Source: Bacteroidales bacterium (GTDB lineage Bacteria > Bacteroidota > Bacteroidia > Bacteroidales > P3). Taken from it: DNA of 57,482 nucleotides. The notes under the pieces are model-generated. The model was not told where the DNA came from. It did not search any database and was given only the letters and a program-made list of their open reading frames with translations. Below, piece after piece: positions 42,271 through 54,881 of this stretch (positions within the stretch are counted from its first letter, which is position 1; each line of letters begins with the position of its first letter). The stretch is from contig JAFZPH010000033.1 of the NCBI GenBank assembly GCA_017550405.1, positions 1 to 57,482 on the forward strand, read 5' to 3'. A program made the translations under genes and the position numbers.

Positions 42271-42879
42271 ATGAAGACCATTCAACATTTGGGGATCCTC
42301 CTCACTTTCGCCGCCGTCGTCTCGCTGATTGGCTGCCACAAGGAGAACACCCCAACCAACGAACAACCCCACAACGACACCACGCCCACCGACACCATCG
42401 TACCCGAGGAGCCCGCCGACGACATCTACCAGTTCAAAGTCCTCGACGGCAATGGCGACAGCGTGGCCCTCTCGCAATACCGCGGCAAAGTGCTGTTGGT
42501 GGTCAACACCGCCACCCAGTGCGGCTACACCCCCCAGTACACCGACCTCCAGCGCATCTACGAGACATACAAGGACAGCGGATTCGTCATCCTCGACTTC
42601 CCCTGCAACCAGTTCGGATCGCAGGCACCCGGCTCCTACGACGACATCCACAACTACTGCACCGACCGCTACGGCATCACCTTCCCCCAGTTTGCCAAAA
42701 TCGACGTCAACGGTGCCAATGCCTCTCCCCTCTATGTGTGGCTGAAAAGCAAGAAGCCCGGCGACATCAAGTGGAATTTCACCAAATTCCTCATCAACCG
42801 CAAAGGCGAAGTCACCAGGCGTTTCGAACCCGCCAACCCCATGTCGTCGGTGGAGAGCGCTATAGTCAAAGCGTTATAA
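42271..42879 (+). CDS. glutathione peroxidase-family lipoprotein (Cys-type)
   Basis: 202 residues: lipoprotein signal with lipobox Cys near 22 (VVSLIGCHKE), a Pro/Thr/Asp-rich tether (about 23-48), and a complete GPx domain: GKVLLVVNTATQCGYTPQY (peroxidatic Cys, as in Cys-type GPx), LDFPCNQFGSQAPGS, and KWNFTKFLINRKGEV with the conserved Trp-Asn. These enzymes reduce hydroperoxides, usually with thioredoxin in bacteria. The lipid anchor places it in the envelope, whereas many family members are cytoplasmic. It stands alone, convergent with rsgA. Confidence 0.9.
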   Translation: MKTIQHLGILLTFAAVVSLIGCHKENTPTNEQPHNDTTPTDTIVPEEPADDIYQFKVLDGNGDSVALSQYRGKVLLVVNTATQCGYTPQYTDLQRIYETYKDSGFVILDFPCNQFGSQAPGSYDDIHNYCTDRYGITFPQFAKIDVNGANASPLYVWLKSKKPGDIKWNFTKFLINRKGEVTRRFEPANPMSSVESAIVKAL

Positions 42880-42889
42880 TCACCCCACG

Positions 42890-43855
42890 CTATTCGCCGT
42901 TCACTATCTGGTCGTAAATGCCCAGGTAGTTGTTATACCGTTCCATGCTGATGGTGCCGGCCTCCACGGCCTGTTTCACCGCGCAGTTCGGCTCGTGCCG
43001 GTGTGTACAGTTGGCAAAATGGCAGTCGGGCAGCACCGCCTTCATCTCGGGAAAGAAATGCGACAACTCGGCGGGGCTGAAATCCACCATGCCGAACTCT
43101 TTGATGCCCGGGGTGTCCACCAACAGCGTGGGAGCCTCGCCGTCGTGAGCCTGTTCATACACTCCGCTGCCGTAGTCAACCACTATCATCTCGGCAAATG
43201 TGGTAGTGTGCTTGCCCTTCAGGCTCCAGTCGCTCACCTCTCCCACTTTCAGCTCCAACCCCGGCACAAGGGCGTTGAGCAAAGCCGACTTGCCCACACC
43301 CGAATGGCCGCTGAACAGCGTGGTGCGACCCTTCATCAAGTCGCGCAGCTCCTCCACCCCGTCGCCCTTCAACGCACTGGTTCCATACACCCTGTATCCT
43401 GCACTGGCATATATGCGTTCCAACTCCCTGTGCAGCTCGGTCAAGCCTTGGTCGTACAGGTCGGTCTTGTTGAAGATGATGCTTGCGGGGATATGATAAG
43501 CCTCGGCGGTGACCAGCAGGCGGTCGATAAAACCGGTCGACGTGCGGGGAAAGGCCAGTGAAGCCACAATGCACAGCCGGTCCACATTCGCTGCAATCAC
43601 ATGTGTCTGCTTGCTCAGCTTGGTGGCACGGCGCACAATGTAGTTGCGGCGGTCGCACACATCGGCTATCACCCCCGTGCCGTCGTCCTGCATGGCATAC
43701 TCCACCCAGTCGCCCACGGCCACGGGGTTGGTCTGCTTGTTGCCGCGCAATCGGTAGTTGCCGCGCAGACGGCAATCCACCGCCTCGTCCGTCGTCCCTC
43801 CTTCGGGCAGCACCCTGTACCAGCTGCCTGTGGTACGCATCACCAATCCTTTCAT
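42890..43855 (-). CDS. rsgA: ribosome small-subunit-dependent GTPase RsgA
   Basis: 321 residues. A late 30S-maturation GTPase. An N-terminal OB fold is followed by a circularly permuted G domain: G4 NKTD (129-132), G1 SGHSGVGKS (182-190), G3 DTPG (247-250). The C-terminal zinc-binding module has Cys278, Cys283, His285 and Cys291 (CHFANCTHRHEPNC). MKGLVMRTTGSWYRV is the typical start; upstream in-frame residues are unlike the family. Thirteen bases separate it from the upstream membrane-protein gene, so they are cotranscribed. Confidence 0.95.
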   Translation of the reverse strand: MKGLVMRTTGSWYRVLPEGGTTDEAVDCRLRGNYRLRGNKQTNPVAVGDWVEYAMQDDGTGVIADVCDRRNYIVRRATKLSKQTHVIAANVDRLCIVASLAFPRTSTGFIDRLLVTAEAYHIPASIIFNKTDLYDQGLTELHRELERIYASAGYRVYGTSALKGDGVEELRDLMKGRTTLFSGHSGVGKSALLNALVPGLELKVGEVSDWSLKGKHTTTFAEMIVVDYGSGVYEQAHDGEAPTLLVDTPGIKEFGMVDFSPAELSHFFPEMKAVLPDCHFANCTHRHEPNCAVKQAVEAGTISMERYNNYLGIYDQIVNGE

Positions 43856-43868
43856 ATCCTGTCTCCTA

Positions 43869-44330
43869 TCATTTGTTGACTGTTGTTCCCGCACCCGTCT
43901 CCTGCACGTCGAGCCGATAATAACGCTTGCGGATAATCACAAGGCGCACCAGCCACACCACAAAAAACAGGTCGGAGATGATTTTGTACAACCTCGGCAT
44001 CGGCACGAAAAGCGACACCACCCACACCGCCAGATCGAGGTCGAACAGCAGGTTCCACAGCCGCTCGCGGTCGTGGAACGCGACTATTGCAGCCCGTTTC
44101 ACCTCCACATCGTCGCGCGTGGAGCTCACCGACAGGTCGATGCGCTTCCCGCTTCTGCCCAGCGGTATCGGGCCGCCGAACTGCACACGCACCTGGTAGC
44201 GCCCTGCGGGCAGCTGCACCTGCATCTCGTCGCCGCGCATGGTGCCTGCATACAGGCCGTCGATAAAAACCAGGTGGGGCAACCGCGCCTCGTAGAACCA
44301 CCGCCGGTGAAGAATGGTCAATATCGCCAT
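43869..44330 (-). CDS. small membrane protein with N-terminal PEGA-like strand region
   Basis: 153 residues, not recognised. Residues 20-70 alternate as beta strands with the pattern LVFIDGLYAGTMRGDEMQVQ and LPAGRYQVRVQF, resembling PEGA-type surface repeats. Residues 92-125 contain two hydrophobic segments (LLFDLDLAVWVVSLFV and ISDLFFVVWLVRLVII), and a basic tail follows. There is no signal peptide. The start at 44328-44330 follows a TATCTTTGC element by about 80 bases. It forms an operon with rsgA; function unknown. Confidence 0.7.
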   Translation of the reverse strand: MAILTILHRRWFYEARLPHLVFIDGLYAGTMRGDEMQVQLPAGRYQVRVQFGGPIPLGRSGKRIDLSVSSTRDDVEVKRAAIVAFHDRERLWNLLFDLDLAVWVVSLFVPMPRLYKIISDLFFVVWLVRLVIIRKRYYRLDVQETGAGTTVNK

Positions 44331-44408
44331 AGGTTGTTATTCATTAATAAACTGATACAACTGACATTAGGCGAACGTCGCACAACGCCGCGCCCGTCAA
44401 TTGGAGCA

Positions 44409-44417
44409 GCAAAGATA
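44409..44417 (-). promoter_or_regulatory. -7 promoter element for the membrane protein-rsgA operon
   Basis: Minus strand TATCTTTGC, about 80 bases before the ATG. Confidence 0.65.
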
Positions 44418-44522
44418 CACAAAAAAAACGACATGGCAGAGTTGTGCCTCCCAACGGGACGTTTCCAGCCTGTCCACCTCATGCCCTTCAGTCCACCTTC
44501 GTGTCTTCACACTCACTAAGTT

Positions 44523-44612
44523 CGTTCAATACTGCATCGTTACAGCATCCTTACAGCATCATTCTCCTATTAGGCTTCGAAAAAACACCCGTTTTCGATG
44601 CTGTCACGATGC
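44523..44612. repeat. GCATCGTTACAGCATC repeats with an inverted copy
   Basis: CGTTCAATACT then GCATCGTTACAGCATC (44534-44549) and a further TTACAGCATC; an inverted copy, GATGCTGTCACGATGC (44597-44612), has one mismatch. This could fold into a long hairpin. The same element family occurs at 16791-16836. The 381-base gap has no gene. Confidence 0.55.
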
Positions 44613-44687
44613 TGGATTGATGGGCGTAACTGCCGAGTCGGCGGGACGCAGTAGACACCATAAATCCATTTATCCATTTTTTTTTAG

Positions 44688-48692
<4,005 letters not shown>

Positions 48693-48699
48693 AATTCGT

Positions 48700-48747
48700 A
48701 AATCGACTAACACATTAACACATTAACACGATAACACATTCAAAAAA
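48700..48747. repeat. AT-rich intergenic repeat (AACACATT array)
   Basis: AATCGACTAACACATTAACA, then ACACATTAACACGATAACAC and ATTCAAAAA. It shares AATCGACTAACACATT with 53748-53764 and ATAACACATTCAAAAA with 2726-2741. Confidence 0.7.
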
Positions 48748-49832
48748 TGACCCTTCTACTCATATTCCTGCTTGGAGCCATGCTCATCTCGTTCATGTGC
48801 TCCATCCTCGAAGCCTCGCTTATGTCCACACCCCTCTCGTATGTCAACATGCGCGAGGACGAAGGATATAAACCCGCCACCCGATTCAAACGATACAAAA
48901 CCGACAACGCACGACCCATTGCCGCCATCCTGTCGCTCAACACCATAGCCAACACCATCGGTGCCGCCGGCGTGGGTGCCCAAGCCACCGAAGTCTTCGG
49001 CAGCCAATGGTTCGGACTGGTGTCCGCCATCACTACCATCCTGATACTGGTCTTCTCCGAGATCATCCCCAAGACCATCGGCTCCCGCCATTGGAAAAAG
49101 CTCATGGGGTTCACCACCCGTGCCCTACGGCTGATTATCATCGTGCTCTTCCCCATCGTGTGGGTGGTGGAGAAACTCTCCAAGACCATAGCCGAGGACG
49201 AGGACGAAGCCGCCGTCAGCCGTGAGGAAGTCGCCGCCATGGCCGATATGGCCGAGGACGAAGAAGTGATCGACGAAGACGAGAACAAAATCATACAGAA
49301 CGTCATCAAACTCGACGACGTGAAAGCCGAGGACGTCATGACCCCCACCACCGTGGCCGCTATCGCCCCCGAGCAGATGACCCTCAAAGAGTTCTACCGC
49401 GACAAAGCCTACAGCCACTTCTCGCGCATCCCCGTCTACAGCGAATCCGACGAATTCATAACCGGCTACGTTCTCCGCAGCGAAGCCCTCGAGCTGCTCA
49501 CCGAAGACAAGTTTAACATGACCCTGGGCGAGATAAAACGCGACATCGTCATGTACAAAGAGGAGATGCCCGTATCCGAAATCTGGGACTCCATGCTCCG
49601 CAACAAGCGCCACATCGCCTGTGTCATCGACGAGTACGGTAGTTTCCAAGGCATCATCACACTCGAAGACATCATCGAAACCATCGTAGGACTGGAAATC
49701 ATGGACGAGCGCGACGACGTGGCCGACCTGCGTCAACTGGCTCTCGACCGCTGGCATCAACGCCAGTCCCGTTTCAAAGTCATCGACCTCCCCGACGACC
49801 AGGCTGTGCCTGGAGACAATAATAATCAATAA
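48747..49832 (+). CDS. CNNM/CBS-domain (hemolysin-type, CorB/CorC-like) membrane protein
   Basis: 361 residues: an N-terminal CNNM (DUF21) membrane domain of four hydrophobic segments (LLLIFLLGAMLISFMCSILEA, PIAAILSLNTIANTIGAAGV, VFSEIIPKTIG signature), an acidic linker (about 150-185), then two CBS domains (VMTPTTVAAIAPEQMTLKEF; NKRHIACVIDEYGSFQGIIT) ending in LEDIIETIVG. The C-terminal CorC_HlyC domain is absent or very short. The family is implicated in Mg2+/Co2+ export. It sits between GH2 and PNGase genes without functional linkage. Confidence 0.92.
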   Translation: MTLLLIFLLGAMLISFMCSILEASLMSTPLSYVNMREDEGYKPATRFKRYKTDNARPIAAILSLNTIANTIGAAGVGAQATEVFGSQWFGLVSAITTILILVFSEIIPKTIGSRHWKKLMGFTTRALRLIIIVLFPIVWVVEKLSKTIAEDEDEAAVSREEVAAMADMAEDEEVIDEDENKIIQNVIKLDDVKAEDVMTPTTVAAIAPEQMTLKEFYRDKAYSHFSRIPVYSESDEFITGYVLRSEALELLTEDKFNMTLGEIKRDIVMYKEEMPVSEIWDSMLRNKRHIACVIDEYGSFQGIITLEDIIETIVGLEIMDERDDVADLRQLALDRWHQRQSRFKVIDLPDDQAVPGDNNNQ

Positions 49833-49840
49833 TATCAACC

Positions 49841-51778
49841 ATGAGAAAGATTATGTTTTTGGCCTTTGGTTTGTGCCTTTTACCCTTCATGGCACAGGCT
49901 CAGAACACACCGGCGCCCTTCAAAGTGGCCAAGAACGCCAACCACTTCGTCTATGCCTCGTATGACTATGGCGAGCATATCGACACCCAGTACACCCAGA
50001 TAGAAATCTGCGGTGGAAGTGTCTACCTGGTCACCGAGGGCAACCGCCTGCCTGACGAATACCGTCCGGGCGGCTGGAGCAACGGTCCCTACATACAGGG
50101 CTACTCGGTGGAAGACCTCTTCGTCGACGAGAGTACCGACACCATCACATATCTCACCACCATCTTCGGCGGGGAACCCCCGCTGGTAAAAAAAGGCGAA
50201 AACCTAGCATCTCAATCCTCAACTCTCAATTCTCAATTCTCCAATCGAGAGTACTACCGCACCATGACCCCCTTCTCGCGCAAGGACATCCACTTCGACA
50301 CCGACCAAGTGAACGGACTCACCCGCTACACCTGCTCCATCAATAGCAACAAGCTGGAGTTCTATGTGCAGCCTTTCAAGACCATCTGGCACGGCGGTAC
50401 CAAGCGAGGGGGTAAAGCGTCGCGCGACCTGTCGCCTGTGCCTTATTATGGCCGCTTTCCCGGTCTGCTGGTCAGCTTCTGGCGCAACGGCCAGTGTCAG
50501 TTGCAACTGGTAAAAACCGACAAGGTGCACAGCTCGAAATTCTACATCAAGCCCGACGCGCCCCTGGTCACCGCGCGAGAGCTCAGCAACATCAAGCGGC
50601 AGAAAATGGTCATCACCACACGCGTGTTCGACTCCATACAGCTCTGCTGGTGCGACAAGAACGACCATATCGAAGGCAACTACCGGCAGAACACACCTTA
50701 CGACAGTGTCCTCCACTACGCCGGCGGCACCCTCGCCCTCAAACGCATCCGACTCCCTAAACTGCCCAGCCACTACCAGACTTTTGTCGAACTGCACCAG
50801 CGCAGCAACGGCGACGCCTACGACCGCACGGGCTCCGTATTCATCATCCCCGGAGCAAGTACCGACCTTTGCCCCAACTTCTTCGACGGCATCAACAACC
50901 ACCCCGACAGTCTCCCCCTCTTCATCGGGCGCGACGGCGAACGCTACCAAGGCATCAAGAACGGCATCAGCGCCCTGCAGCAATACCGCATCTCGTCGTT
51001 CATGTACTGGCCGCCCGTCGAGCTGATGCGCTTCTTCACCCCCTTCGGCGTGGGGCAGTTCAACGACCGCGTAAAGATTGACGGCCTCGACTGGCAGGAC
51101 GAAACCTACTACAAACAGGAAGTCACCGATATTGCCCACCTGCTGCAGGGCGAGGTGTGGATAGGCGTCTGGATTGGCAACTACGACCATGGCGGCCACA
51201 CCGTCACCCTCGACCTCAAGTCTTACCCCGGCGACCAGACTATACCGGAAGATGACCACATCAATTCCCCGAGGACCTACCCGCTGTTCAACACCTGCAA
51301 CGTGCTTGAAATGGCCGGGCAGAACTACGGCAAGCTATTTGCCACCGACAGCCTTACCACCAACTTCACCATCTGGGAATCCGACACCGCCCACAACGTC
51401 CGTCTGCGCTACATCGCCACAGGCCATGGCGGCTGGGGAGGCGGCGACGAATTCAATCCCAAGACCCACACCATCCTTATCGATGGCAAACCGGCTTTCA
51501 CCTATACCCCGTGGCGCAGCGACTGCGGCCGCTACCGCGAGTGGAACCCCGTCAGCGGCAACTTCTGGAACGGCTTGTCCAGCAGCGACTATTCACGCTC
51601 CGGCTGGTGTCCCGGCACTGCCACCCAGCCTGTCTACTTCGACCTCATGCACTATTTCCGCACGCATGGCCTGTCGCCCGTCGGCCGCCACACACTCACT
51701 GTGGCCATCCCGCAAGGCAAGCCCCAAGCCGGCAGTTTCAGCCACTGGTGTGTCAGCGGCATCCTGCTGATGGAATGA
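49841..51778 (+). CDS. secreted PNGase F-type peptide:N-glycosidase
   Basis: 645 residues; signal peptide MRKIMFLAFGLCLLPFMAQA. An N-terminal domain (about 25-270) resembles the extra domain of type II PNGase F. The C-terminal double jelly roll has PNGase F hallmarks: AYDRTGSVFII (equivalent to the region holding Asp60 of Elizabethkingia PNGase F), GGGDEFNPKTHTILI (matching the Glu206 loop AEWCFRTHTI), and SRSGWCPGTATQPV (matching DRAGWCPGMAVPT). It would release N-glycans from glycoproteins. The Glu118 equivalent is not obvious. Residues about 124-135 (SQSSTLNSQFSN) are encoded by an intergenic-type repeat. The 3' end overlaps the convergent LRR gene by 26 bases. Confidence 0.82.
   Translation: MRKIMFLAFGLCLLPFMAQAQNTPAPFKVAKNANHFVYASYDYGEHIDTQYTQIEICGGSVYLVTEGNRLPDEYRPGGWSNGPYIQGYSVEDLFVDESTDTITYLTTIFGGEPPLVKKGENLASQSSTLNSQFSNREYYRTMTPFSRKDIHFDTDQVNGLTRYTCSINSNKLEFYVQPFKTIWHGGTKRGGKASRDLSPVPYYGRFPGLLVSFWRNGQCQLQLVKTDKVHSSKFYIKPDAPLVTARELSNIKRQKMVITTRVFDSIQLCWCDKNDHIEGNYRQNTPYDSVLHYAGGTLALKRIRLPKLPSHYQTFVELHQRSNGDAYDRTGSVFIIPGASTDLCPNFFDGINNHPDSLPLFIGRDGERYQGIKNGISALQQYRISSFMYWPPVELMRFFTPFGVGQFNDRVKIDGLDWQDETYYKQEVTDIAHLLQGEVWIGVWIGNYDHGGHTVTLDLKSYPGDQTIPEDDHINSPRTYPLFNTCNVLEMAGQNYGKLFATDSLTTNFTIWESDTAHNVRLRYIATGHGGWGGGDEFNPKTHTILIDGKPAFTYTPWRSDCGRYREWNPVSGNFWNGLSSSDYSRSGWCPGTATQPVYFDLMHYFRTHGLSPVGRHTLTVAIPQGKPQAGSFSHWCVSGILLME
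50211..50246. repeat. CTCAATTCTCAA repeat array inside the PNGase gene
   Basis: CTCAATCCTCAACTCTCAAT then TCTCAATTCTCC, the reverse complement of the GAGAATTGAGAGTTGA array at 54868-54912. It is open in the coding frame and adds about 12 Ser/Gln/Asn-rich residues. Confidence 0.75.
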
Positions 51779-53486
51779 CCACCACAGGGACGCTGTTTCC
51801 GACCCTGACAATATAAATTCCGTTACCCGATACCGGGATTCTCAGCCTTTCGGGGGTGTATGCCATGGTCAGCACACCGCGCCCCAGTCTGTCCACCACA
51901 TTCACCGGCCTGCCCAAGGCACCCTCCACCACAATCGCAGCATTGTCATGCTGCCATTCGGCATACACACGGACACGCTTCTCCCCCTCAACCGCTTCCA
52001 CTGCACCCGCTGGGGCGAACTCAGCCACAAAAACAGTATCGATTTCCACCCGCACCCTGCGCGGGTTGTCGACACTGCCGTCGTTCCAATGCACAAACAC
52101 ATATCCCGCTAGTGCTGTCGCCGCCAGCTCCGCCTCCGTGCCATATTCGTATACACCTGCACCCGATGCCATACCCCACTCCTCGTCGTTCACCTGCACA
52201 TCCACTGTATATAGCTGCGGTTCAAAATAAGCAGTCAGCACCGAGTCGCCTGTCAGATACAACGTGTCGGGGTTGGCCGTCCGCCCATTGCTCCACCGCT
52301 CGAACCGGTAGCCGCGGAAAGGGGTGGCTGCAACCACAGCCGTCGAATCGCACCCCACGCCATCGCCCATCGAGACTGTACCGCACAAGGTGTCGTTCAC
52401 ACCCAACGTCAGCGCCAACTCCGGCTGAGGTTCGGCAAAAGCCAGTCCGGAACCCCAGGCCGAACGGTAATCCTCCACCCTGCCGCAGGGGACCACAAAC
52501 ACCTTCCCCTGCGAAGTATTGTTGAACGTGGTCGGATCCACCGAAGGAGGAACCAAAGGCATCACCACAATCGTGTCCAGTGCATCACACTGATTGAAAA
52601 CCGAGCGACCCAGACTTGCCACTCCGCTGCCCAAAGTCATCCTCCTCATTGCGGTACACCAACTGAAAGCATAATCATCAATCCCCGCCACACTGTCAGG
52701 CACCACCATCTCTGTCAACCCTCCACACCGCTCGAAGGCACCGATACCGATATACTTCAGTCCTTCAGGCAGCGCTATTGACTCCAGACTAAAACAATCG
52801 AAGAACACGCTGCGGCCCAAGGTATCGACACCCGAGCCAAAATCCACCCACTCCAACGAGTCGCAATAAGCAAAACACTCATCAGGCAACGAGCCGAGAG
52901 AACCGTCCACACGTATCCCCCTCAACCGTCTGCACTCGCGGAAAGCATAGCCTCCCACTGCCACCACCGAGCTGGGGATTACCAACGTGTCGCCCAGGGC
53001 CGAACACCCGGCAAAAGCATACTCACCGACAGTCTCCAGCGTTGTCGGCAACACCACCGCCAGCAGCCCTGTACACCGATAGAAAGCACACCTCCCAATA
53101 TCCCGTACCGAATCCCCCAACGAAACCGTGGTCAAGCTTATACACCCCCTGAAAGCACTGTCGACAATCACCCGTGCCGAATTGGGGATGCTCACCGACG
53201 TGATACCCGTCAAGGCAAACGATCCTATCCTCCGCACACTGTATAAGGTACCTTGATACGACACCGACGACGGAATTACCAAAGCCCCCGTCAACTCGGC
53301 CCCCTGCCACTTGCTCACCTCCAGTCCACTGCCCACAACGTTGCCCCTCAGCAGGTGACCCGATGGGGATATAAAGCCAAACGCCTGCCCCCGTGCAACA
53401 AACGGAAGCAAACACAACAGCAGCGACAAGCACACCATGCCCCTGCGCAACGTCCTGTCCCGGCCAAAGAAAACAACAGTCTTCAT
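51753..53486 (-). CDS. secreted BspA-like leucine-rich-repeat protein with T9SS-type C-terminus
   Basis: 577 residues with signal peptide (MVCLSLLLCLLPFVARG). About residues 75-350 are LRR_5/BspA repeats of 23 residues (IPSSVSYQG, IGSFALTGITSVSIPNSARV, DSAFRGCISLTTVSLGDSV and so on). Two InlB-type repeats follow (YRFERWSNGRTANPDTLYL; YVFVHWNDGSVDNPRRVRV), and the protein closes with a shortened sorting-domain-like tail (VRVYAEWQHDNAAIVVEG, IPVSGNGIYIVRV). It is probably surface adhesive. The ATG at 53484-53486 was chosen because the upstream extension crosses the promoter. Its 3' end overlaps the PNGase gene by 26 bases. Confidence 0.87.
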   Translation of the reverse strand: MKTVVFFGRDRTLRRGMVCLSLLLCLLPFVARGQAFGFISPSGHLLRGNVVGSGLEVSKWQGAELTGALVIPSSVSYQGTLYSVRRIGSFALTGITSVSIPNSARVIVDSAFRGCISLTTVSLGDSVRDIGRCAFYRCTGLLAVVLPTTLETVGEYAFAGCSALGDTLVIPSSVVAVGGYAFRECRRLRGIRVDGSLGSLPDECFAYCDSLEWVDFGSGVDTLGRSVFFDCFSLESIALPEGLKYIGIGAFERCGGLTEMVVPDSVAGIDDYAFSWCTAMRRMTLGSGVASLGRSVFNQCDALDTIVVMPLVPPSVDPTTFNNTSQGKVFVVPCGRVEDYRSAWGSGLAFAEPQPELALTLGVNDTLCGTVSMGDGVGCDSTAVVAATPFRGYRFERWSNGRTANPDTLYLTGDSVLTAYFEPQLYTVDVQVNDEEWGMASGAGVYEYGTEAELAATALAGYVFVHWNDGSVDNPRRVRVEIDTVFVAEFAPAGAVEAVEGEKRVRVYAEWQHDNAAIVVEGALGRPVNVVDRLGRGVLTMAYTPERLRIPVSGNGIYIVRVGNSVPVVVIPSAGCR

Positions 53487-53501
53487 ATCCTGAAAATAAA
53501 A

Positions 53502-53511
53502 TGCAAAGATA
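53502..53511 (-). promoter_or_regulatory. -7 promoter element for the LRR protein gene
   Basis: Minus strand TATCTTTGCA, about 15 bases before the ATG. Confidence 0.78.
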
Positions 53512-53676
53512 CATCCTTTTGTCGACATAAACAAAAAACAAGACCCAAAAAACATATCGATGGATACCAGACCCAGACGCAACCCATCATTTGCAACGAC
53601 TAATAAACCTATCGAAACGGCAAGTCGAAACCGCTATACTTGGCCTTCGGTCGAGCTTGTGCTGGAGTTCAAGGAA

Positions 53677-53711
53677 GTGAAGAAGGGTTACCAGTAGCAA
53701 CCCTTCTTCAC
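53677..53711. repeat. 13-bp stem hairpin between the LRR gene and thiL
   Basis: GTGAAGAAGGGTT and AACCCTTCTTCAC flank a 9-base loop. No T-tract adjoins it. It lies between divergent genes, where no terminator is expected, so its role is unclear. Confidence 0.55.
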
Positions 53712-53714
53712 CTT

Positions 53715-53770
53715 TGAATGCGTTAACTCGTTAATTCGTTATTTCGTGAATCGACTAACACATTCAAAAT
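53715..53770. repeat. AT-rich intergenic repeat (GTTAATTCGTTATTTCG type)
   Basis: GCGTTAACTCGTTAATTCGT and TATTTCGTGAATCGACTAAC, then ACATTCAAAATTCG. It shares parts with the arrays at 2561-2742, 48700-48747 and 54960-54998, partly on the opposite strand. Confidence 0.7.
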
Positions 53771-53793
53771 TCGTTTAGGTCAAAAAAAAGTCG

Positions 53794-53803
53794 TATCTTT
53801 GCA
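53794..53803 (+). promoter_or_regulatory. -7 promoter element for thiL
   Basis: TATCTTTGCA, 22 bases before the ATG; the TTG-like -33 region overlaps the end of the AT-rich repeat. Confidence 0.82.
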
Positions 53804-53825
53804 GTTTCAATCAAGAACAGCAAAC

Positions 53826-54881
53826 ATGGAGAAACTGGAATATCAGGAGGGGCGCACCGAACTTGAATCGTTGGGTGAATTCGCCTTGATTCAACGGCTT
53901 ACCGACGGCTTTAGGTGCGTCAACAAAAGTACCGTGACGGGTGTGGGCGACGACTGCGCGGTGCTGGGCACGGGGAAAAAGAAGACCGTCGTCACTACCG
54001 ACATGCTGGTGGAGGGTATCCACTTCGACATGACGTACACGCCGCTGCGCCATTTGGGCTACAAGGCGGTGGCGGTGAACCTGAGCGACATCTGCGCGAT
54101 GAACGCCACGCCGCGGCAGGTGCTGGTGAGCGTGGCGGTGAGCAACCGTTTCTCGGTCGAGGCTTTGGAGGAGCTGTATGCAGGCATCCGCCTCTGCTGC
54201 GAGCGGTATGATGTGGACCTGGTGGGGGGCGACACGTCGAGCAGCCGCATCGGCATGGTCATCTCCGTCACCGCCATCGGCGAGGTGGACAAGGAGCTGA
54301 TCACTTATCGCCACGGGGCACAGCTGCACGACCTGATCTGCGTGAGCGGCGACCTGGGCAGCGCCTACAGCGGCCTGCTGGTGCTGGAACGCGAGAAGGT
54401 CACTTTCCAAGCCGACCCCAATTTCAAGCCCGACCTGGACAGTTACGACTACGTGCTGGAGCGCTACCTGAAGCCTGAACCCCGCACGGACATCGTGCAG
54501 ATTCTGGCCGAGAAGGGGGTTGTCCCCACCGCGATGATTGACGTGAGCGACGGCCTTGCCAGCGAGTTGCTGCACATCTGCAAGGCGTCGGGTTGCGGGT
54601 GCCAGATCTACGAGGAGCGCCTGCCTATCGACTACCAGACCACCCGCGTCTGCTCCGAGATGAGCCAGAACATGCTGCCGGTAAGCAATGCGTTGAACGG
54701 CGGCGAGGACTACGAACTGCTCTTCACCATCAGTCAGAAGGACTACGACAAGATTAAAGACAACCCCGAGGTGCACATCATCGGCCATATCACCGAGGAG
54801 GGCACCCCGGCGGTGATGGTGACCCCGCAGAACAGCACCATCGAGCTACGCGCCCAAGGGTGGGGAAGAATTGAGAGTTGA
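53826..54881 (+). CDS. thiL: thiamine-monophosphate kinase
   Basis: 351 residues. Phosphorylates thiamine-P to thiamine-PP. PurM/ThiL-fold motifs: VGDDCAV (about 40-46), TTDMLVEGIHF (57-67), GYKAVAVNLSDICAMNATPR, LVGGDTSSS, MIDVSDGLASEL and NALNGGEDYELLF. GDDCAV and the DMLVEGIHF run are typical of ThiL rather than PurM. The ATG at 53826 follows the promoter closely. The last codons, Ile-Glu-Ser-stop, are the first units of a GAATTGAGAGTTGA repeat array that continues beyond the gene. No other thiamine gene is in the window. Confidence 0.94.
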   Translation: MEKLEYQEGRTELESLGEFALIQRLTDGFRCVNKSTVTGVGDDCAVLGTGKKKTVVTTDMLVEGIHFDMTYTPLRHLGYKAVAVNLSDICAMNATPRQVLVSVAVSNRFSVEALEELYAGIRLCCERYDVDLVGGDTSSSRIGMVISVTAIGEVDKELITYRHGAQLHDLICVSGDLGSAYSGLLVLEREKVTFQADPNFKPDLDSYDYVLERYLKPEPRTDIVQILAEKGVVPTAMIDVSDGLASELLHICKASGCGCQIYEERLPIDYQTTRVCSEMSQNMLPVSNALNGGEDYELLFTISQKDYDKIKDNPEVHIIGHITEEGTPAVMVTPQNSTIELRAQGWGRIES

